Positions 1 to 10,369 of a DNA stretch of 24,403 bases are shown piece after piece (position 1 is the stretch's first letter; the number at the start of each line of letters is the position of its first letter). A program made the position numbers and the translations under genes. Source of the stretch: Pelagophyceae sp. CCMP2097 (taxonomy: Eukaryota > Sar > Pelagophyceae); contig MU657166.1 of NCBI GenBank assembly GCA_026770575.1, positions 634,784 to 659,186 of the forward strand, read 5' to 3'. Under the pieces are notes generated by a model. It was not told the DNA's origin. It saw nothing but the letters and a program-made list of their open reading frames with translations, and made no database searches.

Positions 1-143
1 ATCCTTCGGGGCCTCCGTGTGCCTCCGGAGGATTTGAAAGTTCAGCGATTAGTTAAATAATTTCAATTATTTACGTGGGCATTGCAATGGGATTTGGCTG
101 TATCCTTCGGGTCCTCCGTGTGCCTCCGGCGCGCTCTTGTAAT
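1..143. repeat. Left copy of a 117-bp inverted repeat, with a partial tandem copy
   Basis: Positions 27-143 are, by eye, identical to the reverse complement of 19208-19324. Positions 1-28 repeat 102-129 with one mismatch (both begin ATCCTTCGGG and end GTGTGCCTCCGG), so the left side looks like the end of a tandem array with a unit of about 101 bp that continues beyond the window. The repeat is AT-rich in its middle and GC-rich at its edges, unlike the surrounding genes. No reading frame in it is convincing. It is probably a dispersed non-coding repeat present in both orientations. I see no target-site duplication around either copy. Confidence 0.9.
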
Positions 144-657
144 GTAGCGCCTTTTGATTTTCATTTTCTAGCAAGCCCTGTACGAGGCGCTGCGCTGCTA
201 CAAGCGCGTCGCAAGCCAAGGGGCACGCCCAGGCGGCGGTGGCGGTCGAAAATCTCGCGGCGCGGCACCCGCTCCGCCGCGGCTAACCGACGTGAGTCCG
301 ACGCGCTCACAAACCCGCCGGCAGCTCGGTGCGCCGCGATGCGAGCGGGAATCGGCGCGACGACTTTGGGAGTCTGCGAAGTGGGCCCTCACCGCCGGCG
401 CCACTCTTAAAAAGACTCGTCAAAAACCGCGTCCGTAAGGAGCCTGCTCGGTCGAGCAAGGGCGTGCGCGTCCGACGGCTCGGTCGTTCGCGCTTGAAAG
501 CCGGCCTGTGGACGGTGGCTGTATGCGCGCGCGCTCGTCGACTCGGAGCGACTCGGAGATGGTTACTAGAGCCCATTTCATGGGCTCTCGGCCGCCGTGC
601 GCTCGTGTGCGTCGACGAGAAACATGGCCGGTAGGCGAGTGGGTGTTAGTGGCCCTT
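144..657. other. No supportable gene
   Basis: Several open frames cross this GC-rich stretch on both strands, but they are arginine/alanine/proline-rich, lack recognisable motifs and overlap one another, as expected from composition alone. It is the 3' flank of the minus-strand gene that ends at 658, and it separates that gene from the repeat at the window start. I see no RNA gene here. Confidence 0.5.
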
Positions 658-1769
658 TTACTGGACGGGGCTGCGGCCTGTCGCGGGCGCGGACTGCGAC
701 CGAGCGCCATTCTTCTTGGCCGCGACGACGGTGCTGCGCCTCGTCGACTTGGCCGACCGCGCGCAGGCCATCGGGGGCGTCGCGCGGCGCCAGGCCTGGG
801 GCCCCGAAACGCCGAGGCGCGCGGCCTCTGCGGCCTCTACGAGTCGGAGCTCAAAGGCTTTTTCCGATCTCGCAGAGGCGCAGTCGAGCATAAACGAGTC
901 GGGGCCCTTCTTGTTGCTAAAGGCCCACTGCGCCGCGCGCGTCTCGGACTGCGCCGCTCTGGAGCGCGCGGCCGCCGCGGGCCGCGCCGCCGACGCGGGC
1001 CGCGATGCCTCTGGCGCTTTGGCGCGCGCCCAGTCCGCCTCGGCCTTTGCCAAGACAGCGGCGTAGGCGTCGAGTCTGGGCTGCGGCCTCAGCGGCCGCT
1101 GGTCCCAGCGGTGCCGCGAATCGTCGCGCTTTGAAGCGGCGGGTTCGTCGGAGTCGACGCGCCACAGCGCCGCGGAGTCTTTCGCGGCCTGCTGCTTCAG
1201 CTCCGGTCCATAGACTTTAGGCGGCTTGGCGATTCTAAACGCCGCCGCCTCGGTGCGCGGGACTGCGGTACTTCGGTTGGCCTCGCGCCTCCGGGCGGCG
1301 TCGTCGCGCCGCCTCCGGGTGGCAGCGCAGGGGCCTTGAAGTGCGGCCCACTGCGCCTCGTCGCGCGCGTGCTCAGCGATCTTCGCGTTGCGGTCCGGCT
1401 TGGAGCCGTGGAAAAAGGTGAGCATGAAGAGGCCATCATGAGCCTTCTTCGCCTTGGCGCTCCTACAGCCACAACCGTGATGATATGCGACCACCGATGC
1501 GCGGCCCTCTCGCGGCGGCACGATCCGTCCAAAGGCGAGTGCACGCCCAACAGGGCAGGGGCGCACCTCTCCTTGTAGCAGTTTGATCGGTACTCTTGAA
1601 GTAGCCTGCGAGTCTGCTTGCGGCCCACAATCTCAGTCTCGAAGCGGTCGGACGAGTCAGACTTGTTGCGGAAGCCAACGATGGCGGTAGTGAGATGCTG
1701 CGACGAGCTCGAAGCATGCTTCGAGCCGCACGCGTCCACGCCTTTTGCCGGCGACGAGCATCGAAGCAT
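658..1769 (-). CDS. Hypothetical protein, 335 aa, two exons
   Basis: I do not recognise the family. The model has exon 1 at 1769-1567, an intron at 1566-1463 (donor GTGCGC, acceptor TAG) and exon 2 at 1462-658. The phases agree (AG+G codon) and the sum is 1008 nt. The best-looking protein sequence spans the junction: a charged stretch ending in RLLQEYRSNCYKER runs on into SAKAKKAHDGLFMLTF. The remainder is alanine-, arginine- and lysine-rich, probably largely helical, with two AQWA motifs. No signal peptide or membrane segment is evident. The start is the first ATG of the open frame; the same frame stays open upstream to about 1901 without another ATG, so an upstream exon is possible. The agreement of frames across the intron argues for a real gene; its function is unknown. 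Confidence 0.55.
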
Positions 1770-2088
1770 GCCGCCCGCGACGCCGCGCGCCACAGCTAGC
1801 TTACCCTTTTCACAGAAACGGTTTCCGCCGGAATTCAACGTTTTACGATCTGCAACCGCTCGGGCGCCAAAGAAATCCCTGTTCAATCCGCCTGCGAACA
1901 CGAGCTTTCAGTGACGTACGCGGGCAGGTCGCGATGGGGCGGGTTTGCGGGGCCGTCCAGTGCTGGGGTCGTGATGGTGGTGTTGTGTATTGGGACTATA
2001 AAGCAAGCCGAGAGTGCGTAGCGCGACTCCCCGTATTGCCGTGCCATACGTTTGTTGGGATTTCAAAAGGGGTTGTTATCGTGGCGTT
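1770..2088. other. Intergenic spacer between two minus-strand genes
   Basis: This 319-bp stretch lies between the start codon of the gene at 658-1769 and the stop codon of the gene at 2089-3010, both on the minus strand. It should hold the promoter of the former and the 3' end of the latter. I see no distinct motif beyond an isolated TATAAA near 1997 on the plus strand, the wrong orientation for the downstream gene. Confidence 0.4.
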
Positions 2089-3010
2089 TCAGTCGTCTTT
2101 GTCCGAGTCTTCGGCGTTGCGCTCGGGTTTGCAGGAACGTAGTTCTGCCTTGAGGTCGTCGTCTGCGCTGCCAAGGTAAATGAACGTAAACGTGTCTCCG
2201 GAAGCGTAGCCGACCGACTGCACCGTATCCTTGGCAGCGTCGCAGGGGACCCAGTTCCTACAGCCGCACTCTCGCGTCCGCGCGCGTCGTTTGCGGTCAC
2301 GCACACGTGGTTGGCGAATTTGGCCTCGAGGCGCGCCTTTGAGCCCTCGTCCGCGTCTGCGCCGAACTTCTTTACCGGCACCAGCAAGTAGTCCTGCAGC
2401 CCCGTGCTCGAGCAAATGGTCATCTAAGAAAGGCGTGAGGGCCGACGCGTCTCTCGGCGTGTAAGCACCTTGAGCTCCGCAATGGTCGTCCTCTTGGGCT
2501 CCGCGACCTCGACCGTGGCAAGGCGCTGCGTCGCGTGCTCCGGGTGCATCACCTGCAGACGCGTTTTTGGACTTTGAAGCGAAACGCGCAAACGCACCTT
2601 GAGCTTGAGCACTTGGCCACCTCCGCTGTCGTTGGAAGCGAAGCCGCCGGCATCTGCGCACATCCAGCCGCCTTTGGGCTTCTTCCCCTCTGTGTGCACC
2701 AGGACCCAGGCGCCGGACCCGACCTCGGTGCAGACGAGCCTAGAACGCGGTGAAATGCAAACGAGAAGGCCTCAAACGTGGCCGAGGAGGCGAGGGGGTT
2801 AGAAAGCCACTTGATCCAAGAGGCAGCCGAGACTGAACATCGAGGAGGCGAGGGGGGTGGTCTCAAAACGCACGCAGTGTCCTTTCCCGCTTCAAAGAGA
2901 ATTGGCGCGTCTTCGTCGGCCCACTTCCGCAGCGCCAGCGTCGGCGCCGTGACGACGACGACGTCGCGCACGCGCACGCCGCAGCCGGCTTTGACGGTCA
3001 AAAAGCTCAT
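2089..3010 (-). CDS. Hypothetical protein with possible ubiquitin-like segment, 216 aa, five exons
   Basis: Exons are 3010-2874, 2739-2598, 2552-2469, 2423-2305 and 2257-2089. The four introns are 134, 45, 45 and 47 nt, three with GTGCGT donors and three with TAG acceptors. All phases agree and the sum is 651 nt. The protein opens MSFLTVKAGCGVRVRD and has a GAWVLVHTEG...GGWMCADAGGF segment. From about residue 88 it reads VLKLKVMHPEHATQ...TTIAELK, which resembles the first two strands and helix of a ubiquitin-like fold; this is weak similarity only. It continues through DYLLVPVKKF and SGDTFTFIYLG to an acidic tail ending DSDKDD. It has no signal peptide or membrane segment, so a soluble cytosolic or nuclear protein is likely. 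The first intron contains two exact copies of a 16-bp sequence (2783-2798 and 2841-2856). The gene is divergent from LysRS with 238 bp between start codons. Confidence 0.65.
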
Positions 3011-3248
3011 GGAATTTCGACTCGGAACCGGAACGTTGTGCAATCGCTAAAAGAAAGGTGACTAGTACGTAACCAAAGCCTTGATGCGGAGACAGCTCTG
3101 GCCCTGTCGCCCGCATCGAAAGCGCGCGCCGACGACGAACCGCGCGCCCGAAGCGGCCCTTTGGATTTTTGTAAACTCGCTAACCTCACTCGGAGATTTC
3201 TTAAAATCGCGTCCATAGAATAGCGATAGCGAGGTTTCCCTGCAAGCC
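3011..3248. promoter_or_regulatory. Divergent promoter region with two TAGCGAT motifs
   Basis: This 238-bp spacer separates the start codons of two divergently transcribed genes. It contains TAGCGAT on the minus strand at 3043-3049, 33 nt upstream of the minus-strand ATG at 3010, and on the plus strand at 3221-3227, 21 nt upstream of the LysRS ATG at 3249. Each copy points toward the nearer gene. The same heptamer occurs twice in the divergent promoter at 7528-7689. No TATA box is obvious. That it is a core-promoter or transcription-factor element is inferred from position and recurrence. Confidence 0.5.
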
Positions 3249-5398
<2,150 letters not shown>

Positions 5399-5682
5399 GA
5401 CGAGCACCCTGCCGCCAAAGGCGCGACGCCGGCGGCCCGATGCGGCAAAGGGCAGCGGGCCCGCGCCATATACGGCCCGCCACACATGGGGCTCTTTAAC
5501 GCCGACGCTCCTCGACCCTCTGGAGGCGACCCCGTAGACTCCCACGCCGCGACGAAGGAAAGGCTTCTGGGTTACATACGAGTGCACGCCGGGGGGTCTG
5601 TGCTGCGCTGCGAATTGTGCGTAGAGCGTAAAGCACAGATTCGAGGAGGTTGACGCGCTTGTCCACGTCACTGTCCACTTGT

Positions 5683-5767
5683 TCACACTGTCCAAGACAC
5701 ACATCGAAGCGCCGCCGCCGAGTTTGCACTGCTGTGCTCCAATTCGGCAATCGGCGCCGCGGCCGTC

Positions 5768-5798
<31 letters not shown>

Positions 5799-7527
5799 GT
5801 TCGCTCATCTCTGACTGCGCGGCCGCGGTCGCCGCGAGCGTGTTGCCATACGTCGTCAAACGGAAACCTCCGCAGTCCACAATCGACACCACAGTCTGCA
5901 TCAAACGCGGCGCGGCGTGGCCGATATACACAGTCCGCGGCGCGGCCGCGGGCGCCGCGCGGGCGCCGCCGCAGACGTCGTGGATGCGCGTCAGGCGCGC
6001 GAGCGCCGCTGCCGCGCTGCGGTGGCGCTGCGGCCCGACGAGCGCGCACCACTGAAGGCGCGCGGGCTCGAGGATGGCGCGGAAGACGCTGGAGGCGAGG
6101 CGGAGGTTGAGGACGTCTTGAAGTGAGCCGGCTGCGCGGAGCACAATGTTCCGGACAAGCCACGGGAGGCCCACCGAAGCGAGCTTGCCGAGCGGCGCGG
6201 CGTCGCCGCCTCGCAGGCTCCGCGCGACGACGCGCAGGACGTCGCCGCCCGACCGCGAGTCGAGGTCGTTTCGGACGATTTGTGCCATCGCGCGCAGGAT
6301 GAGCGACTGCGTCACGTCAGTCTCGGCGTCGCGCCAGCCGCCCGTGGGCGCCGCGCCTTGGCAGGCCGGCGGATCGAAGCGCGGGCTCGTGTAATCGGCC
6401 TCTGGCGGGACGAGGGCGGTTCCTTTGAGCCATTTTACGACCACGTCCAAAGCGCAGAGCGCGGCGTCGTAGCGCATGCCTTCCGCCTCCATCGCGGCGC
6501 AGAGCGACCGCACGAAGCGGAGCAGCACGTCGCCAAAGCATTGGAGCTTGACGGACCTTTTCCCGATTGAGCGGACGACGTCGTAGACCGGCCGCTTGGC
6601 TGCGAGCATCAAAGCACGCAGCTCGCGCGGCACCCATTTGATCTGCAAAGGCGACGCGTCCGGTTCTCCGCGCGCAAGTTTCGCCGCATCCGAGGCGTTT
6701 TGCGCGGCTCGGACGATGCCGCGGAGGACTGGCGCCAAATGCGGTCCCAACGCCGCTCCAAAACCTGCCGAATTCCAGCGCGCGCCGCCGTAGTCGTCGA
6801 GCGAAAACGGCAAGTCTTCCAGATACGGCGCGTCTCGCCGCGCGGGCCGGTCGACGGCGAAGCGCGCGGCGTCTTGAAGCCCCACGTGCCACTGCGGCAA
6901 TGCCTCGCGTGTAGCGGGTTTTGGTTTCTCGCCGTCCGTTTCCTTTTGCACCACGGCCGCCGCGCGGCGCTGCGCAAAGCCGAGGCGGTGCTGCGCGAAG
7001 AACTTGGCCCACTGCGCGGGGGACTTGGCACACTGCTCGCGGCGCTTCTGGATCGCCTCGCGACGCAGCGCAGACGCCACCGCGTGCTGCGCCGCCGCCG
7101 CCTCGCCCGCCGCAGGTCGCCGGCACATCTCCTCGTACAGCTCGTCGCTGCGCCGCCACGCCGCGTCGCCGTCGATCAACGCCCTTGCGAACTCCGCGTC
7201 CGGGTGCTCGCCCGCGGTGCCAGGTGCGTCGGCGTCGGCCGAGGCGATCATCCGGGCCAGCATCCGGTCGTGCGCCCCCCTAGGGCAGCGGGCGAGCTTT
7301 GCGGCCCAGGCGCCTTTGGGGGCCCATGGCCAGCTGCAGGCGCGGCAAAAGGCACGAAAAGGCCAGTCCTCCGAGTCGTCGCCCCAGGCGTCGCGGGCCC
7401 GCACCACCGCGATTTCGGCGAGGAGACGCCCACGCTCGTCCGTCGCCGCCGCGATTTCGGCGCGGAGAAGCTCAGCCTCGTCCGACGCGAACGCGCCCGG
7501 CGCCGGAGCGGGGAAATTCATATGCAT
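5683..7527 (-). CDS. Hypothetical protein, 614 aa, intronless; possible F-box/ARM-like C-terminal part
   Basis: One uninterrupted frame of 1845 nt. The N-terminus (about residues 15-45) has heptad-like spacing (DEAELLRAEIAAATDERGRL) and may be a short coiled coil. A lysine/arginine-rich middle contains KSPAQWAKFFAQHRLG. From about residue 250 onward there are repeated amphipathic helices with leucines (LAPVLRGIVRAAQNA, CFGDVLLRFVRSLCAAM, LRVVARSLRGG), as in helical-repeat scaffolds. Near residue 490 LQDVLNLRLASSVFR resembles the helices of an F-box, but the match is too weak to name it. A polyalanine tract near residue 580 reflects a GCC/GCG trinucleotide run at about 5760-5800. No signal peptide or membrane segment is seen. 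The gene is divergent from the methyltransferase at 7690 and convergent with LysRS, whose stop lies 284 bp away. Its length and lack of introns stand out. Function unknown. Confidence 0.7.
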
Positions 7528-7689
7528 GGCGCCGGAAGCGAAAACTTCAACTTTTCGCGGGAACCTGAGTCATCAGAAGTTTCAGGGAGACAGAACATTC
7601 CGCAGGATTTCTTCTGTTCCTAATTTAGCGATAGTGGACACGAAGTTACATCGCTACAGACTCCTCGCTGCGCGCCCCGGCTACGGGCC
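7528..7689. promoter_or_regulatory. Divergent promoter region with two oppositely oriented TAGCGAT motifs
   Basis: Only 162 bp separate the start codon of the 614-residue minus-strand gene from that of the methyltransferase. It is locally AT-rich compared with both coding regions. TAGCGAT occurs on the plus strand at 7626-7632 (57 nt before the plus-strand ATG) and on the minus strand at 7650-7656 (122 nt before the minus-strand ATG). Together with the two copies in 3011-3248 this gives four copies in about 400 bp of promoter DNA. I found only one other exact copy, inside the tRNA-like element near 19489-19495. Confidence 0.5.
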
Positions 7690-8675
7690 ATGTCGTCGGC
7701 GTCGAAGGAGGAGCGGCGGCGGCGCTGGCAGTCGGACATCGCCGTCGTCAAGTCGCGGCGCGAGGCGCTGATGCAACGCGCTGCGACGTTGGACCCTTCG
7801 ATGGACGTCGACGATGCCGATCCGGAAGTCGCCGCGGCTCGCGTCGAGGACAACGACGCAGACGTGCGGACGGACGGCGTAGCCGGCGAGGCGGTGGCCA
7901 GCGAGGCGTCTTCGAGCGCGCGGCGCTTGCGGCTTGCGGAAATGCGGTCGGCGGCGGACGCGTCTCGCAAACTTCGGCAGGACAGCGTCGAAGTTTTGCA
8001 AGACGCGCGCGGCGACGACATGCTCGTGCTGCGCGCGGGCGTGGCCGCCGGCTGCGGTGCGAACCGCGTGGTCATGATGGCGTGGGAGCGGGATTACATG
8101 GAGGCCTGTGTTGTTAAGCTCGCACCGACGCCACAAGACCGCGTCCTCGAAGTCGGCTTCGGTCTCGGCTTTTCCGCGACGGCCATCGCCGCCGGCGAGC
8201 CGAAGAGGCACACCATCCTCGAGTGCGCGCCGGCCGTGCTGCGACGCGCCCACGCCTGGGCCGCGTCGCGCGGCAACACGGACATCGTCGCGGAGACATG
8301 GTGCGCTTCTCCTCCGGGGAGCTGTGCGCCGAAGCTCACCGCGCCTTTCGCAGGCAGTCGTACCTCGCGCCGCGCGAAGGCGCGGCGGCGTTCGACGCCG
8401 TCTTCTTCGACGACTTTCCGCTTCAAGCTCAGCCGCGCGGCGAGTCGCGATGGCACACCTTTCTACGCGCCGTCGAGCCGCGCCTCGCTGAAAACGCGCG
8501 GCTCACGGGCTACTTCGCCAACGACGGCGCTCTGGCGGACCTGCCGACCGGCTTTGCCGTCGAGAGCCGGGCCAAGTTTGACGTCGAGCCGTCGGAGGAC
8601 TGCCCGTACTTTTCGAAGGAGGACGAGGCCCTCCTCGTCATACTGAGGTACTCACGTCATCCATCGTCATCCTGA
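7690..8675 (+). CDS. SAM-dependent methyltransferase of the GAMT/RMT2 type, 310 aa, two exons
   Basis: Exons 7690-8300 and 8354-8675 flank a 53-nt intron (donor GTGCGC, acceptor CAG) whose removal restores the frame from VAETW to QSYLAPREG. The first 110 residues are charged and not conserved. The methyltransferase domain follows: MMAWERDYMEACV, then the SAM-binding motif I VLEVGFGLGFSA at about 152, the acidic post-II strand ILECAPAVLRRAHAWA, and FDAVFFDDFPL, which corresponds to the catalytic FDGILYDTYPL region of guanidinoacetate methyltransferase. The same fold and order occur in the fungal arginine methyltransferase RMT2, so the substrate may be guanidinoacetate or a protein arginine; the sequence alone does not decide. 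The protein appears cytosolic. A further small intron could remove the last residues: GTACTCACG near 8648 resembles a donor and CTGAG at 8672-8676 an acceptor. The 3' end is therefore slightly uncertain. Confidence 0.8.
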
Positions 8676-9019
8676 GGTACGCGAGGTCCGTCTAGCGTCA
8701 TAATGTTGTGCCTGTTGTTCTCCTGCACGGCCCTTCACGGGGGGCTGCATATGCATATGACCCAGCAGCTGCGGCATCCATGCATGCGAGCAAGCGTCGG
8801 TGACCCCGAAATGTCCGCCCCCGAAATGCCAGTGTCCTCGCCAATCGTATTCAGCGAAAACCTCAGGCTCGACGGTCCGAGTCATCGACGAGGCTGGAAC
8901 GCCGGTGGTGGGCGGTCGCGCCGCAGTTGGCCCCGGGCACCCTCTCGCGGCGTCACCGTATGTCAGCGCGGGGCTTCCGGCTTGCCTCGCACTTTGCACG
9001 GCCGTTCCCACGTCGCGGC
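8676..9019 (+). other. Spacer or undefined 5' part of the glycosyltransferase gene
   Basis: An ATG at 8703 opens a short hydrophobic stretch (MLCLLFSCTALHGG) that could be a signal peptide or anchor for the glycosyltransferase downstream. It is in a different frame from the recognisable domain, and I could not find a splice pair that joins them convincingly. The tandem motif CCCCGAAATG occurs twice near 8804-8826. Either this is promoter and 5' UTR, or it holds a first exon I cannot define. Confidence 0.3.
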
Positions 9020-9893
9020 ATGTCGACCCTGGCGTCGGCGCCGCTGCCCTGGTACTGCTGCTGCGACAAGCACCACCTGCCTTTGGCGAATCAGCTCTTG
9101 GCGGACCTCGGGGAGTTGCACTTTGAGCCTCGACTGATCCGAGTCGACGACCTCGGAGGCCTCCGCGGCCGCGCCGTCTCCCGCCGCGTCGGGGATCATG
9201 ACCGAGTCGCGAGAGGCGACGTCGTACGCGGACGATGGGGGCGCGTAGGCCGGCGGCCTGCCCGTGCAGGACTTTAAGCTGCGGTGCCTGCTGGACAAGT
9301 GCCTTGTCGAGATCCCACAGGGCTCCCACTTCGTCTGGAGCGACGTAGACGTCCGGCCCATAACCGACGTCGCCAAGCTTCGCGCGGCCGTCGACGCCGC
9401 GATCGAAAGCGGCGCGGACATTTCGGCACAGCGAGAGTTCGACCACCATGGAGTCAATGTCGGCTTCATGGTCCTCAAGAACTCTTCAGAGACGCGCTTG
9501 CTCCTCGAGGCCGTGCGCGCGGAGATGAAGGTGACGCAAAGGCTGGACCAAAAGGTCCTCAACGGCTTCCTCGTCAACGGCGAGACGCGCGGGGCCAGAG
9601 TAGTAAGGCTCCCCGCAACATTCTGGGCGAGCTCGAACCTCCGCGGCACTCCGGACGTTTCAGACCTGTTGCTGCATCACGCGAACTTTGTCACTACGGA
9701 AACTCGCACTGATTCAACGGACCCTTCTGCAAAGCTCGCGCAGCTTTCGCTCGTGCGCAAACTCTACGTCTCAAAAGACGCCCATGGCTTCAAAGCCCTC
9801 GTCGCTGACCTCGCCGGCGACGTGTCTTTGACGGTCTACGAGGACCGCGCGTTTACAGCCGAGGAACGCAAAATCTGGCCCACGCTGCCATAA
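9020..9893 (+). CDS. Nucleotide-sugar glycosyltransferase-like protein, two or more exons
   Basis: The C-terminal 200 residues fit the 'nucleotide-diphospho-sugar transferase' type of GT-A enzyme. A DFKLRCLLDKCL helix leads into HFVWSDVDVRPI, whose DxD is the expected metal/nucleotide-sugar site. NVGFMVLKNSSETR follows, then the conserved DQ of RLDQKVLNGFL, then RLPATFWASSNLRG. An upstream exon in another frame encodes WYCCCDKHHLPLANQLLADLG, which looks like the start of the same fold. The joining intron ends with the TAG at 9246-9248. Its donor is ambiguous: GT dinucleotides at 9176, 9188, 9206 and 9221 all give the same phase, and 9176 would give a 73-nt intron of normal size here. The start is uncertain; ATG 9020 is the last one before the conserved region. 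Substrate unknown; Golgi location is inferred from the family only. Follows the methyltransferase on the same strand. Confidence 0.65.
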
Positions 9894-10369
9894 GACACGT
9901 AAACTCACACACACACACACACGTCCGGACTCTCGCTGCGTGCAAGATCCCCAGTCTAGTGCGTGCCCGGGTAGACGACGAGCGGAGGGCAGCGTCGGAC
10001 CCGGCTCGCCGTCGACCCCGTCGCGCCGATACGCGCCCATCCGTCGCGGTTCGAGGCACTCCATGATCATTGAATGATGTCGGTACCGTCCCCGGACGGC
10101 GTCTTGAACCCCTCCGCCGCCCAGACGCGGTCCTTTGAGCGTCCGGCCGCGGCCTATACGACCCGCGCGGAGGGGAGCGTCCGACGCGCAAGGGTCGACC
10201 CCACCAGTCATCCAATCACGAACGGGTTTCCGAGCGAATCACGAACGGGTTTCCGCTCGGAAACCCGTGCCGGTCGAATCTCGGAACTTCGCGGCGTTTT
10301 GGAAGTCACTGGGTCGGCGACTCGCCGGGGCGCGCGCGCCGGCGGCCGAACGCGCGCCCCGGCGAGCGA
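9894..10369. other. Intergenic region with (CA)n microsatellite
   Basis: Between the glycosyltransferase stop and the start of the regulator gene. It holds a CA dinucleotide run at 9906-9922, just after the stop codon, and the direct/inverted repeat cluster at 10214-10268 listed separately. I find no convincing coding sequence. The second half should contain the promoter of the gene at 10370. Confidence 0.5.
10214..10268. repeat. Direct repeat merging into a palindrome upstream of the GARP-like gene
   Basis: Two adjacent 23-bp units (10214-10236 and 10237-10259), each beginning AATCACGAACGGG, differ at only two positions near their ends. The second overlaps a perfect inverted repeat: ACGGGTTTCCG at 10245-10255, two spacer bases, then CGGAAACCCGT at 10258-10268. 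The cluster lies about 100 bp upstream of the ATG at 10370. It could be a set of binding sites for a dimeric regulator, or a small hairpin-forming repeat. Confidence 0.75.

Noticed and set aside
1990..2000. TATA box TATAAA
   Set aside because: It lies on the plus strand, where no plus-strand gene follows nearby.
6317..7159. A 280-residue frame inside the 614-residue gene on the same strand
   Set aside because: Arg/Ala-rich shadow with no motif; the longer frame has amphipathic helices throughout.
8223..8675. A frameshifted, broken methyltransferase gene
   Set aside because: A 53-nt intron with GTGCGC and CAG borders restores the frame and the GAMT-like sequence, so the gene looks intact.
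10214..10259. Start of a CRISPR array
   Set aside because: Only two units, directly adjacent with no spacers, in a eukaryotic promoter.
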